Assembly: GCA_951813295.1 (NCBI GenBank)
Contig: CATOTI010000002.1
Coordinates: 1,240,001 to 1,304,000 of the forward strand
Direction: 5' to 3'
DNA: 64,000 nucleotides
Origin: an uncultured Pseudomonadales bacterium
GTDB taxonomy: Bacteria > Pseudomonadota > Gammaproteobacteria > Pseudomonadales > Azotimanducaceae
Positions 52,513 through 61,809 of this stretch are shown here, in pieces. The position numbers and the translations under genes were made by a program. Positions within the stretch are counted from its first letter, which is position 1, and each line of letters opens with the position of its first letter. The notes under the pieces are model-generated. The model was not told the origin of the DNA. It made no database searches and worked only from the letters and a program-made list of their open reading frames with translations.

Positions 52513-52949
52513 GTGTTCTCAGCGAAGGCGCATCCGTCGGGAATACCGCGGGCGGATATGCCGCGTGAGAAAGATGCCCATTTCATCGCCTACTACGAGA
52601 CGTTCGTGCCGGCGTCGGCGAGTTTCGACGCGATCTTCAGCTCCGGTGATTGGGTTTGATCTCGGATCCGGCACTGCGCCGGGCGTTGGTGCAGTACTAC
52701 TCGCAGATCGAACACTTGAGCCGGGACCACCGCCAGTTCCTCGAGGCGGCCCTGTCGTTCGCGGATCGCGCGAATGCGCTCGGCGTTGATCTGCTGTCGT
52801 CGCGCGCCGCCGAAGAACTCGCGGGCTTTTCGGTACTGGCGCCGTTCTTGTCCCGCACGCGCGATGCGTTGCACTGGCGCCTCTTGCGCTTGCAGCGAAT
52901 TGAGGACGAGCGTGAAGCGCTCGGACGGGCGCTCGCCGCGGTGATGTAG
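52513..52949 (+). pseudogene. Broken hypothetical gene, frameshift near 52650
   Basis: A frame from about 52513 gives KDAHFIAYYETFVPASASFD and SSGDWV, then stops; the next frame continues with LISDPALRRALVQYYSQIEH to 52949. Adding one G in the GATTGGG-TTTGATC stretch would join them as SSGDWGLISDP. The joined protein would be a short helical protein of unknown function. Either it decayed, or there is a sequencing indel. Confidence 0.45.
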
Positions 52950-53049
52950 CGGCTGCGTTAGTCCTGCTGGGAACGCACGTAGGCACGGGATTTTTTTCGA
53001 GAAGCGTGTTACCAACGCGTGGGAGAAGCACAACTAGGGGAAATGGCGA

Positions 53050-53904
53050 ATGGCTAGGTTCATTCTGTTGATCGGTGTCCTGTTCGGTCTCGCCGCGAAT
53101 GCGGGACCGACGATCACCGCGGATGTCGTCTACGGTCACAAGGCGGGGATGGCGTTGACCTATGACGTCATCGCGCCACCGGCGAGCCAAAACGGGGCCG
53201 GTGTCGTTTTCATGGTGAGTGGTGGTTGGTTTTCGATGTGGTCTCCGCCCGAGCGGGTCGCGGCTCGCGGGGGTTTCAGCGGATTGCTTGACGAAGGCTT
53301 CACGCTCTTTCTCGTTCGCCACGGTAGCGCGCCGCGCTTCAAGGTACCGGAGGCCGTGAGCGATGTTCGCGCGGCGGTTCGTCACATTCGCGCGAATGCG
53401 GCGACACACGGCGTGGATGCCGCCCGCCTCGGGGTGTTCGGTGGCAGCGCGGGTGGACATCTTTCGCTCATGCTCGGACTGAGCGCGGAAACGGAGCCCG
53501 CAGCCGAGGGCGAACGCATGGCGCCGCGCTACCTGGAAGCGAGCGGGCCGGCGCCGCTTGCGGCGGTCGTTGCCTACTATCCGCCGACTGATATTCGTGG
53601 CATCGCGGGGCCGAGCGAACGTTTTCCGGCGCTCGATTTCGACCCGGATCTCTCGGCGTCGATCTCACCAATCCTCTTCGTCTCCGAGGATGATCCGCCG
53701 ACTCGATTGATCCATGGCGATGCCGACACGCTCGTGGACATTTCGGCGAGCTACAACCTCGAGAAGGTCTTCAAGAAGCAGGGCCTCACCCACGATCTCA
53801 TCGTTATCGAAGGTGGTGATCACGGCTTCCGCAATCCCGAACATCGCAGTGTCGCCGAGGCGGCGATGGTCGACTGGTTCGTCGAGCACTTGGGGACGGA
53901 GTAG
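53050..53904 (+). CDS. Secreted alpha/beta-hydrolase (esterase/lipase type)
   Basis: A 284-residue protein. A signal peptide (FILLIGVLFGLAANA) is followed by an esterase of the HSL/BD-FAE type: the oxyanion segment VFMVSGGWFSM, nucleophile in GVFGGSAGGHLSLM, acid in IHGDADTLVD and histidine in GGDHGFRNPE. It should cleave short esters or peptides in the periplasm or outside. The ATG at 53050 follows GGGGAAATGG. Confidence 0.85.
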   Translation: MARFILLIGVLFGLAANAGPTITADVVYGHKAGMALTYDVIAPPASQNGAGVVFMVSGGWFSMWSPPERVAARGGFSGLLDEGFTLFLVRHGSAPRFKVPEAVSDVRAAVRHIRANAATHGVDAARLGVFGGSAGGHLSLMLGLSAETEPAAEGERMAPRYLEASGPAPLAAVVAYYPPTDIRGIAGPSERFPALDFDPDLSASISPILFVSEDDPPTRLIHGDADTLVDISASYNLEKVFKKQGLTHDLIVIEGGDHGFRNPEHRSVAEAAMVDWFVEHLGTE

Positions 53905-54044
53905 CTCCTTTTGCCGCCGCGCTTGGCGAGGTGCTGCCGGACGGTGCGGCGCGCTTTCTCCGAGTTCGAAACTTAAGGGATTTCCACGATCGAGCCGAGC
54001 AACACGCTCGGCCTACGATCGCGTTTTCAGTGTCGGATGCGGAT

Positions 54045-54257
54045 ATGTCGGTGTATCGACAGGCCCGAGAAGCGCTCGCTCAGATCGAAGAAGCGGCGGG
54101 GGATTCGAGTGCTGATCGCGCCGTCGAAGCCATCCTCGTGATCGCGATCGAGCGTTTGGCGGCGTTGGGTGGCGCCGAGCGGGCTCGCGAGACGCTGTCG
54201 TACGAGCTCTCCAACCTGAACGGGACGGTCGACACGGTCTTTCTGCGTTCCCGTTAG
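54045..54257 (+). CDS. Small hypothetical protein (70 aa)
   Basis: The ATG at 54045 gives a 70-residue helical protein (YRQAREALAQIEEAAGDSSA, DRAVEAILVIAIERLAALGG). The frame extends upstream to 53931, but that part is arginine-rich without clear coding character. There is no recognised family, and the ribosome site is weak. Confidence 0.4.
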   Translation: MSVYRQAREALAQIEEAAGDSSADRAVEAILVIAIERLAALGGAERARETLSYELSNLNGTVDTVFLRSR

Positions 54258-54311
54258 CTGTCGCATGATGAATACCGACGGCGGCGAACGATCGCCGCCA
54301 CCGGCATCATT

Positions 54312-55127
54312 TCACTCGCCCTTTTCCGCCTCCCGCCGGGCAAGGAACACTTCGCCGTAGCCCTCGAACTCGTTCAAGACTTCGATGGCCGTGCCGAGTG
54401 GCGGGCCGACCGCGGCACGCAGTTCTTCCGGGGTCGGGAAGTCGTGACCATCATCGATCCGCTCCTGAACGAATTGCCGCATCGCGGGTCGCACGGACTC
54501 TCGTTTGGTGTTTTCCGCGGCGACGTTCTGGCCCTCGAAGACGATGGTGTTGCCCCAGGGATCTTCGATCGGCAGGTCGGGGAATTCGTACGGTGGCGCG
54601 ATGCGCGGCTCGAGCTTGGCCTCGCCCCGCGCATTCAGTTCGTCGACCAACGCATCGAGGTTCTTGACGTTGATATGCAGTGTCGTCGGGCCTGGTGTAC
54701 CGGGGTAGGCGTTCACCATGAACTCGACGTCGTCGCGCGAGAACGCGGCGATCACGGGTTCGCCCGGTGCCTCGAACCAATCCCAGTCGAGATTGAATCC
54801 GAGCCAGTCGCGATAGTGCGCGAGGGCTTCGTCGAACGGGCCGATCCGCAACACGGGTCGTACCTTGCCGAGCGTCGGCGTTCGGGACTCGACGAATTCC
54901 TTCATGTCGAGCCATCCCGAGAAGCCGTAGTCGCGCGCCAGCGCCAGTTGGGTTTCGAGGAGCGTGGCTGCCGATGCGATCGTCTCGTCGTCGGCGCTTG
55001 CGTACTGGGACAGGACGCGCAATAGCGCAATGGCACCGGGATCGGTCGACCGCGCGTCTTTCAACAGACGCTTGGCCTCACGTTTCAGGTGATCGAGATT
55101 GGGTTGCTCGTTGAGCGTACGGCTCAT
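54312..55127 (-). CDS. VOC (glyoxalase-fold) protein with N- and C-terminal extensions
   Basis: A 271-residue protein in three parts. The N-terminus (LDHLKREAKRLLKDARSTDP) is a helical module seen in front of glyoxalase-like and ankyrin-like proteins. Residues 85-205 form a VOC domain (RIGPFDEALAHYRDWLGFNL, IEDPWGNTIVFE). The C-terminal helical end (FPTPEELRAAVGPPLGTAIE) resembles that of the 5315-5848 protein. The ATG at 55127 follows AGGAGGTCTC. The reaction is unknown. Confidence 0.75.
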   Translation of the reverse strand: MSRTLNEQPNLDHLKREAKRLLKDARSTDPGAIALLRVLSQYASADDETIASAATLLETQLALARDYGFSGWLDMKEFVESRTPTLGKVRPVLRIGPFDEALAHYRDWLGFNLDWDWFEAPGEPVIAAFSRDDVEFMVNAYPGTPGPTTLHINVKNLDALVDELNARGEAKLEPRIAPPYEFPDLPIEDPWGNTIVFEGQNVAAENTKRESVRPAMRQFVQERIDDGHDFPTPEELRAAVGPPLGTAIEVLNEFEGYGEVFLARREAEKGE

Positions 55128-55316
55128 GAGACCTCCTTTCGTATTCCCGACGCCTGCTGAATCGGACGAAAAGAAGATCGGTATTTAGCGCGGTCTGCTA
55201 GGTGAAGGTGGACTAGATCCTGTCCGCAGGCGAGGACGCACCCTTCTGGTACGCGTGCGCCTATTGAAGGGCGCTGCGAACCGTCTTGCAAGACCTGCCG
55301 TTGCGCTGACCGACGC

Positions 55317-55754
55317 TCACGGCCGCGAGAGATAGATCGCGTGGCCGTCCGGGTCTTCGATGAAGGCCTGGGTATCGCCTGGGCCCGCGGGATTCATCTT
55401 GATGCCCCGTGCCGCGAGGTCGGCGACGGCCTGTTCGACGGCAGCCTGATCCTCGACGACGAAATGCAGCATCGCGCGTTGCGGTATCACGTCCTGCATC
55501 AGCACGAGCACAAACCCGTCGTAGCGCAGGATCGCGTGTTGAGCAGACCAGGCGGCTTCGTTCTCGGGTACGAACCCGAAGCGCGTGTAGAAGTCGATGG
55601 ACGTCTCGAGGTCGTCGACCGAATGGATGAGGTTTATCTCGCCTAGCGCTGGTGTTGCCATGTCGTCGGGCGTTGCCGCGAAAGTGGTGATACTCGCGAG
55701 CATGCAGCAGATCGCCAATATTCGTCGTCTACGCATCGGTTTCCTTTTCATCAT
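55317..55754 (-). CDS. Exported VOC (glyoxalase-fold) protein
   Basis: A 145-residue protein. An N-terminal basic stretch and hydrophobic core (ILAICCMLASITTFAATP) form a signal, unusual for this fold. The VOC part has INLIHSVDDLETSIDFYTRF and IEDPDGHAIYLSRP. It starts inside the end of the racemase gene (ATGATGAAAAGG at 55754), so the two are coupled. Confidence 0.7.
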   Translation of the reverse strand: MMKRKPMRRRRILAICCMLASITTFAATPDDMATPALGEINLIHSVDDLETSIDFYTRFGFVPENEAAWSAQHAILRYDGFVLVLMQDVIPQRAMLHFVVEDQAAVEQAVADLAARGIKMNPAGPGDTQAFIEDPDGHAIYLSRP

Positions 55755-56439
55755 TCAGTGCCCGTGTGACGGCGCGTTCGGCATGAATCCGCGTCGTGTC
55801 TAGCAGCGGCACGGGACAATCGTCGGGCTGGATCAGAAGACCGATCTCCGTGCAGCCGGCGATCACCGCTTCGGCGCCCTCGTCCACGAGTCGGGCGATG
55901 ATCGCCTCGTACGCTCGCTTCGATGCCGCATTGATCACGCCCAGGCAAAGCTCGTCGTAGATCACCTGGTCGACGGTTCGGCGGTCGTCGGCGTCGGGCA
56001 CGAGCACGTCGATCCCGCGCGTCTCCAGGCGTTCGATGTAGAAGGTTTCCTCCATCGTGAAGCGTGTGCCGAGCAACGCGACGCGTCCGTGCCCCGCCTC
56101 GACGATCGCCTCAGCCGTCGCGTCGGCGAGATGCAGGAGCGGTCGGTCGATTGCCGCCGCGATTTCGGGGGCGATCTTGTGCATCGTATTCGTGCAGATG
56201 AGCAGGAAGTCCGCACCCGCGGCTTCGATCGATCGAGCGGCATCGGCGAGCATTCGCCCGGCGGCGTCCCAGTCGCCGGCGCGTTGCAGTGCCTCGATCT
56301 CGGCGAAGTCGACGCTTACGAGGACGATCTTCGCGGAGTGCAGCCCACCGAGCCGGTCTTTGATGCCCTGGTTGATGAGTTGGTAGTAGAGCGTGGTGCT
56401 TTCCCAACTCATGCCGCCGATGAGGCCGATGGTCTGCAT
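55729..56439 (-). CDS. Aspartate/glutamate racemase family protein
   Basis: A 236-residue protein. The two catalytic cysteines are in LLICTNTMHK (about residue 82) and VIAGCTEIGLL (about residue 194); the N-terminus TIGLIGGMSWESTTLYYQLI is typical of the YgeA-like branch. It should racemise an amino acid without cofactor. The downstream exported VOC gene overlaps its end. Confidence 0.85.
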   Translation of the reverse strand: MQTIGLIGGMSWESTTLYYQLINQGIKDRLGGLHSAKIVLVSVDFAEIEALQRAGDWDAAGRMLADAARSIEAAGADFLLICTNTMHKIAPEIAAAIDRPLLHLADATAEAIVEAGHGRVALLGTRFTMEETFYIERLETRGIDVLVPDADDRRTVDQVIYDELCLGVINAASKRAYEAIIARLVDEGAEAVIAGCTEIGLLIQPDDCPVPLLDTTRIHAERAVTRALNDEKETDA

Positions 56440-56497
56440 CTCGTTTTCCTCGTTCAGTGATCACCGCTACTGGTTATTCATCCAGTAGGATCGCCGC

Positions 56498-56797
56498 ATG
56501 CTCGTTGCCGTGCGGAAACTCAATCATCGCAATATCACGCTCGATCCGGTCACCCACGATCGTGTGGCCGTGCTACTGAAGACCGGCGAGTACCGCTATC
56601 TCACGTGGTGCGGATTCCTGGATCGCACGGACATACCGGCGTCGGCGAAGCCGGCCAAGCTCCTGATCAGCCGCATCGGCATGATCGATGGGATCCGCTC
56701 GCGATGGCAGGATGTGCCGGAAGGTCGGCATATCGAAGGCGTGCGCGTCGCGAATAAGGTGTGGGCGGTGGTGGATCGATGGCCGCGGATCGTTTGA
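56498..56797 (+). CDS. Hypothetical protein (99 aa)
   Basis: A 99-residue soluble protein, MLVAVRKLNHRNITLDPVTH at the start and GVRVANKVWAVVDRWPRIV at the end, with no recognised family. An AGGA lies upstream of the ATG. Its TGA overlaps the ATG of the dihaem cytochrome gene (TGATG), which supports it being translated. Confidence 0.5.
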   Translation: MLVAVRKLNHRNITLDPVTHDRVAVLLKTGEYRYLTWCGFLDRTDIPASAKPAKLLISRIGMIDGIRSRWQDVPEGRHIEGVRVANKVWAVVDRWPRIV

Positions 56798-57972
56798 TGG
56801 GTCGCGTCGCGACGAGATGCGTTTTGGTCGTGATCGCCCTCGTGGCGGTACGGCCAGTCGCGATGGCGGACGACTTCGACGATGCCGGGCTTCGTGCGCA
56901 GATCGCAGCGCTCTATCCCGACCCGGGCCGCGAGGGAGTCGATGCAACGGCAAACCCGTCGCGAGCCGAGTTGATCGCGCTGGGTCGCGCGCTCTTTTTC
57001 GATCCCTATCTTTCGAATTGCGGCACGGTCGCGTGTGCCAGCTGCCACCAGCCGTCGGTCGGTTGGTCCTCGCCCGACGAAATTGCATCAGGCTGTAACG
57101 GCCGGGTCGGTCGGCGTCGTGCGCCGTCGATCGAAAACGTCGCCTTTCAGCGCCACTTTTTCTGGGATGGCCGGGTCTCGTCCCTCGAAGAGCAGGCATT
57201 CGGGCCCATCATCTCGACGTCGGAGATGGCGAACTCATGGGAAGCGGTACTGACCTATCTCACCTCGGGTCGCCACGAACCGACCGAGACCGTTCATCCG
57301 ACGCGCCACTCCGCGTACGCCGATTCATTTCGCCGAGTCTTTCAGGGCGAAATCACGGCGACGACCGTCGCGCGCGCGATCGCCGCTTTCGAACGTAGCC
57401 TCGTGCCGGGACGGGCGCCGATCGATCGCTGGCTCGCCGGTGAAGACGATGCGCTCGAGCCGACCCAGAAACGCGGGCTGGCGCTCTTCTTCGGCCGAGC
57501 AAACTGCTCTGTTTGTCATTCGCCGCCCCATTACACGGATGATCGGTTCCACAACGTCGGCGTACCCGCCGCGGGTTTCGAGACAGACGCGCTCTTTCCG
57601 GGAAATGGCGAGATTCGTCGCATCGTCGCCGCGAATGGTTGGCGCGTAGGCGATGACGTCGATGTCGGCCGCCAGGCCGCGGCGCCGTTCGAATCGCCAG
57701 AACTCGCGCTCGGTGCCTTCAAGACGCCCTCGCTACGTAACGTCGCCCGGCGCGCCCGGTTCATGCACAACGGAGTCTTCACGACCCTCGCTGACGTCAT
57801 GCGTCACTACGAGGCGACAGCCTCGGGTGATCACGATCCCGTCGTCGGTGAACTCGCTTTCTATGTGCGTTACCGAAAAGCGCTTTTCGGCCCACGCGGC
57901 GGGGGCGAAGCGGGTGATATCGAGGCGATGGTGGCCTTGATGGGGGCGTTCAACGCCGAACCGCACCGCTGA
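56797..57972 (+). CDS. Dihaem cytochrome c peroxidase/MauG-family protein
   Basis: A 391-residue periplasmic protein. A signal peptide (VLVVIALVAVRPVAMA) is followed by two c-type haem sites, VACASCHQPSVGWS and ANCSVCHSPPHYTD, and a late GAFKTPSLRNVARRARFMHN segment as in MauG and CcpA. It should use H2O2 or oxidise a protein or small substrate in the periplasm. I chose the ATG at 56797; in-frame GTG/ATG codons at 56761 and 56779 overlap the previous gene. Confidence 0.88.
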   Translation: MGRVATRCVLVVIALVAVRPVAMADDFDDAGLRAQIAALYPDPGREGVDATANPSRAELIALGRALFFDPYLSNCGTVACASCHQPSVGWSSPDEIASGCNGRVGRRRAPSIENVAFQRHFFWDGRVSSLEEQAFGPIISTSEMANSWEAVLTYLTSGRHEPTETVHPTRHSAYADSFRRVFQGEITATTVARAIAAFERSLVPGRAPIDRWLAGEDDALEPTQKRGLALFFGRANCSVCHSPPHYTDDRFHNVGVPAAGFETDALFPGNGEIRRIVAANGWRVGDDVDVGRQAAAPFESPELALGAFKTPSLRNVARRARFMHNGVFTTLADVMRHYEATASGDHDPVVGELAFYVRYRKALFGPRGGGEAGDIEAMVALMGAFNAEPHR

Positions 57973-57981
57973 GCGAATTCG

Positions 57982-58449
57982 CTAGTCCGATGCGAGCAGC
58001 GCGCGCTCGGCTCGCTCGATAGCGGCGGCGAGAGGCTTCGCCAGTTTCTCGTCGAGGCGCGCCAAGGTAGCGAGATATTCTTTCGCCTTTTCGAGTTCGC
58101 CGACTTCGAGCAACGCCCGCCCCATGTATTCGTGGGCTTCGGCGAGCTCGGGATCGATCGATAGCGCTCTCTTGTACTGCCGAATCGCCTTTCTAAACTT
58201 GCCGAGTTGGCGATTGCTATAGGCCATGTTCGTGTACGCCATCGCGTGCTTGGGGTCGCGCCGCAGGACGGCCTGGAAGCTTGCGATCGCGCCGCGGAAA
58301 TCCTCGGCTTTGAGTTTCTGATAACCCGTGTCATAGAGCTCAGTGACTTCGGCGGGATCGTCGCTCTCCTTTTTCTCCGACTCCCCGGGATAAGCGGCAA
58401 CGGGCAGGGCAGTGAGGATCAGGAACGCGAACGCGAGTAGCACTCTCAC
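57982..58449 (-). CDS. Exported TPR-repeat protein
   Basis: A 155-residue protein with a signal peptide (LLAFAFLILTALPVAAYP) and about three tetratricopeptide repeats (YDTGYQKLKAEDFRGAIASF, AMAYTNMAYSNRQLGKFRKA, AEAHEYMGRALLEVGELEKA). It starts with GTG. It probably binds another protein in the periplasm. It is convergent with the dihaem cytochrome gene, 10 bases apart. Confidence 0.8.
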   Translation of the reverse strand: MRVLLAFAFLILTALPVAAYPGESEKKESDDPAEVTELYDTGYQKLKAEDFRGAIASFQAVLRRDPKHAMAYTNMAYSNRQLGKFRKAIRQYKRALSIDPELAEAHEYMGRALLEVGELEKAKEYLATLARLDEKLAKPLAAAIERAERALLASD

Positions 58450-58552
58450 ACGATTCTCCGGAGCCGCTCGACCGTCGCGGCGGCAGGTAATTCATTGATC
58501 GCAAGATGGTCTTCTACGGCTTTTTGATGGCCCTGTCGAGGTGGCGAACGGC

Positions 58553-59425
58553 TCAGTTTCGTCCCTTGTCGTTCGTGAATGTCGAAGGCGCCGGGCCCGG
58601 CAATACCGGGTTCGTGCCAGCCATGATGGATTCGAAACGGGACGCGATGATCGGCGCGAATTCGTCCTGCGTGAAGCAATAGAAGCGCCGCTCCTCGATA
58701 GCTTGCGCGACGATTTCGCCGACCTGACGCGGCGCCATGCCTTGCGTGCGGAAATACGTCCGCATCCCCTCGATGCGCTTCCCCAACCCGCGTATGGCTT
58801 CCAGTTCCGGCAGATCGGCGGGGCTGTTGCGGTCGGAATCGAAGATCCGTGTGTCGATGATGCCGGGACACAAGCACGTCACGCCGATGTGCGGCGCCTG
58901 GTTCGCGAGGTCGAAGAAGAGCCCCTCGGAAAGCCGCGTCACCGCGTGTTTCGAGATGCCGTAGATCGATCCACCACCGGTCGTGAGCCCGGCGATCGAT
59001 GAGGTGTTGACGATATGGCTCGGTTCACCGTGCTCGATCATGTGGGGAACGAAGCGCCGGATGCCTTTCAGGACACCTTCGAAGTTGACGCCCATGACCC
59101 ACGCCCAGGCTTCTTCCGACGTGCCCCATAGCGTGCCTGGCGCACCGCCGACCCCGGCGTTGTTGCAGACGACGTGAACCTTCTCGAAAGCATCGACTGC
59201 TCGTTCGAACAGTTGATCCATGCTGGCGTTGCTCGTGACGTCGGTGACGACGGGCAGCACGGCGAAATTCGATTGTTCGAGACGTTCGGCTTCTTGCATC
59301 AGCGGTGCTTCTTCGACGTCCGCCATCACGACCCGCATGCCACGCTCGAGCAGGGCCTCTGCCATGCCAAGACCGATCCCCGACGCGGCCCCCGTGACGA
59401 CCGCGGTTCGATTCTCGAAATCCAT
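58553..59425 (-). CDS. Short-chain dehydrogenase/reductase
   Basis: A 290-residue SDR: VVTGAASGIGLGMAEALLE, VCNNAGVGGA, NTSSIAG and the catalytic YGISKHA. The C-terminal end beyond 230 is longer than in most. It belongs to the classical group and likely uses NAD+ or NADP+. The second SDR of this window (49078-49866) is only distantly similar. There is no obvious operon partner. Confidence 0.85.
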   Translation of the reverse strand: MDFENRTAVVTGAASGIGLGMAEALLERGMRVVMADVEEAPLMQEAERLEQSNFAVLPVVTDVTSNASMDQLFERAVDAFEKVHVVCNNAGVGGAPGTLWGTSEEAWAWVMGVNFEGVLKGIRRFVPHMIEHGEPSHIVNTSSIAGLTTGGGSIYGISKHAVTRLSEGLFFDLANQAPHIGVTCLCPGIIDTRIFDSDRNSPADLPELEAIRGLGKRIEGMRTYFRTQGMAPRQVGEIVAQAIEERRFYCFTQDEFAPIIASRFESIMAGTNPVLPGPAPSTFTNDKGRN

Positions 59426-59474
59426 GACGATGCTCCTTCGGACGGCGTTTCTGGGATCCTACCCCGCGGTAACG

Positions 59475-59804
59475 CTAGTCCTTTCGTTCCAGCAGATCCT
59501 CGAGCCGGTCGAGTTGTTCGGTTGCGCGCTCCCGTGAGGCGCGATCGAGCCATTGGTTGACGGCTCGCGACCACGTGGGTCGTAGTCGAATCCAATGGCG
59601 GGCACCGATCCGTGTCCGCGCGATGAGCCCGGCGCGCTCGAGTACTTTGAGGTGCTTCGAGACGGCCGGGAGGGAGATGGCGTAGCTGCTGGCAAGGTGT
59701 GACACGGTGGCATCACTGCGCGAAAGCCTCAGCACGATGTCGCGTCTGGTGGTATCCGCGAGGGCCTTGAAGACATCGTTCAGTTCGTTCGTCGGTTCGT
59801 CCAC
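59475..59804 (-). CDS. ArsR-family transcriptional regulator
   Basis: A 109-residue winged-helix regulator: ELNDVFKALADTTRRDIVLR, the recognition region SSYAISLPAVSKHLKVLERA and the wing AGLIARTRIGARHWIRL. No metal-binding cysteines are seen, so it belongs to the SRPBCC-linked type. GTG at 59804 is favoured over GTG at 59828, because the palindrome at 59821-59836 would then lie upstream as its operator. It is divergent from the SRPBCC gene, the usual pairing. Confidence 0.82.
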   Translation of the reverse strand: MDEPTNELNDVFKALADTTRRDIVLRLSRSDATVSHLASSYAISLPAVSKHLKVLERAGLIARTRIGARHWIRLRPTWSRAVNQWLDRASRERATEQLDRLEDLLERKD

Positions 59805-59820
59805 GGTACGCAGCTTCTTG

Positions 59821-59836
59821 TTAACCACCTGGTTAA
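59821..59836. promoter_or_regulatory. Palindromic operator candidate between arsR-type and SRPBCC genes
   Basis: TTAACCACCTGGTTAA has perfect 7-base arms around CC. It lies 17 bases before the regulator start and about 55 bases before the divergent SRPBCC gene, so one repressor dimer could control both. Confidence 0.6.
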
Positions 59837-59891
59837 ACGATAGCGAATTGTGCGGACTAGGATGTTGCGATCGACGACAAGGGAGTCCGCG

Positions 59892-60656
59892 ATGGTACGA
59901 ACCGATTGGCTCGATATCGCAAATTTCGACGATCGCTACACGATGCGGTTCGTGCGTGAATACGCAGCACCGATCGACCGAGTGTGGCACGCCGTGACGA
60001 CCGAGGAGCTCAACCTCTGGCTCTATCCGGTCTCGCGGATCGATGCGCGGCGCGGTGGTCTGGCGAGCTTTACCTGGGGACAGCCCGAGCACACACCGGA
60101 TCGATACAAGATCACTAAATTCGATCCGCCACACCTGATTCGATTCGCGTCGATTGACGACCAGAACCGGGTCGATCGACGGGCGTATCTCGAGTTTCGG
60201 CTCGAAGCCATTGGGTCGGGCACGCGCCTTACCTTCGTTCAAGGGTTGTCGGCCGTCCCGGAAGAAGAGCGGATCGACGACGCCGATCTCCCGAAGGACG
60301 CGGCTTTCCCGGGTGGTGCGGATACGCCCTGGCGGCCCGGGTTCGTCGCGGGATTCCATCTCAATATGGATGCGCTCGGTGTCTGGACAGAGCGGCAATG
60401 GAGCGCCGAGAAGACGCGCACGGAGATCGAAAAGCAGATTCAAGCCGCCAACGATGGTCGATACGTGGCGATTGCCGACGACTGGGCTTACGGCGCGGGT
60501 AGCCCCACCTGGGTGAAGTTGGTCGCCGTCTACTACGACTACCTCGAGCGTTTCCTGCCTTCGCGACATGGCGTTCCGCCGGAGGATCCAGCCGGCTATG
60601 CAGGGCTCGCGCGGGACCTTGCGCTTCGCGCGGAGGCGACCGGTGCGTTGGGGTGA
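59892..60656 (+). CDS. SRPBCC (AHSA1-like) domain protein
   Basis: A 254-residue protein. The N-terminal half is an AHSA1/START-type domain (AAPIDRVWHAVTTEELNLWL, ITKFDPPHLIRFAS, then GTRLTFVQGL). The C-terminal part is extended and has no clear family. Such proteins bind hydrophobic ligands and are often regulated by an adjacent ArsR-type gene, as here. It starts with ATG at 59892. Confidence 0.78.
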   Translation: MVRTDWLDIANFDDRYTMRFVREYAAPIDRVWHAVTTEELNLWLYPVSRIDARRGGLASFTWGQPEHTPDRYKITKFDPPHLIRFASIDDQNRVDRRAYLEFRLEAIGSGTRLTFVQGLSAVPEEERIDDADLPKDAAFPGGADTPWRPGFVAGFHLNMDALGVWTERQWSAEKTRTEIEKQIQAANDGRYVAIADDWAYGAGSPTWVKLVAVYYDYLERFLPSRHGVPPEDPAGYAGLARDLALRAEATGALG

Positions 60657-60792
60657 TTTCGGAGCGGCTTGAAAACATTGCTCGAAGTCGGCGAGCCGTT
60701 GATGTTGACGGACGAAAAGAGCGTGAACGCCGCCGGTTGCTTACGACCCCGCACGGTCCGACCATGTCGGGCGGACATCCCAGGAGATCGGC

Positions 60793-61809
60793 ATGCGTGC
60801 GGCTTTGATGGAACGAGGTTCGATCCGCGTCGAGACGGTCGACGATCCGGTCCCGCAAGCGGGTGAAGTTCTGGTCCGCACGCGCGCCTGCGGAATTTGC
60901 GGCTCCGATCTTCATGCGGCACGCCACACGGACGAATTCGTGCGGACGAGTCTCGAAGCGGGCGGTGCATTCAAACTCACGACGTTCGACCCCGTCGTAT
61001 TGGGACACGAGTTCTGTGCGGAAGTGATCGACTTCGGGCCGAATACCGAGGCCACACACGGTATCGGTGATCTCGTCTGCTCGGTCCCGATGCTCCGCCG
61101 GGCGGAAGCGCTTCCGGTTGGCTATTCGCCCGAAGCACCTGGCGGATTCGGCGAATACATGGTGCTCTCGGAATCGTTGTTGCGAGCCGTGCCTTCCGGT
61201 ACACCCGCGCGACTCGCTGCGCTGACCGAGCCGATGGCGGTGGGACTTCATGCCGTCAATCGCGCTGGAGTCGAGCCCGGGGACGTTTGTGTGGTCGTCG
61301 GTGCAGGGCCGGTGGGCCTTGCCGTGCTTGCCAACCTACGGGCCGCGGGAATCGAAGGCGTCATCGTGAGCGAGTTCTCCGCGATGCGGCGCCAGCTGGC
61401 GAACCGGCTCAAGGCGGGTACGACGGTCGATCCGCAAGAGCAATCACCCTTCGAGCTCGCCGATTTCCGCAACGCGCGCCGGACCGTCGTCTTCGACTGT
61501 GTCGGCGTGCCAGGCATGCTCGATCAGATCTTCCTCGGCGCGAGGCGTCATACGACGGTCGTCGTCGTGGGGGTCTGCCTCGAAGTCGATCACGCCCGTC
61601 CGTTGATCGCCGTGAACAAGGAACTCACCGTTCAGTACGTGCTCGGTTATTCGCTCGACGAGTTCGATCAAACCCTCGAACTCATCGCCGACGGTACGCT
61701 CGACGTCGAGCCGATCGTCACGCATGAGGTGGGCCTCGACGGTGTGGCGGACGCCTTCGACGCTCTCGCAGCACCGGACGCGTACGGCAAGGTGGTCGTC
61801 TGCCCTTGA
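60793..61809 (+). CDS. Zinc-dependent alcohol dehydrogenase-like MDR protein
   Basis: A 338-residue protein. The catalytic zinc ligands are in CGICGSDLH and VVLGHEFCAE; the four structural-zinc cysteines are absent. The cofactor loop is VVVGAGPVGLAVLANLRAAG. It should oxidise an alcohol or polyol with NAD+. The ATG follows GGAGATCGGC. It is coupled to the amidase gene by a TTGA overlap. Confidence 0.85.
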   Translation: MRAALMERGSIRVETVDDPVPQAGEVLVRTRACGICGSDLHAARHTDEFVRTSLEAGGAFKLTTFDPVVLGHEFCAEVIDFGPNTEATHGIGDLVCSVPMLRRAEALPVGYSPEAPGGFGEYMVLSESLLRAVPSGTPARLAALTEPMAVGLHAVNRAGVEPGDVCVVVGAGPVGLAVLANLRAAGIEGVIVSEFSAMRRQLANRLKAGTTVDPQEQSPFELADFRNARRTVVFDCVGVPGMLDQIFLGARRHTTVVVVGVCLEVDHARPLIAVNKELTVQYVLGYSLDEFDQTLELIADGTLDVEPIVTHEVGLDGVADAFDALAAPDAYGKVVVCP

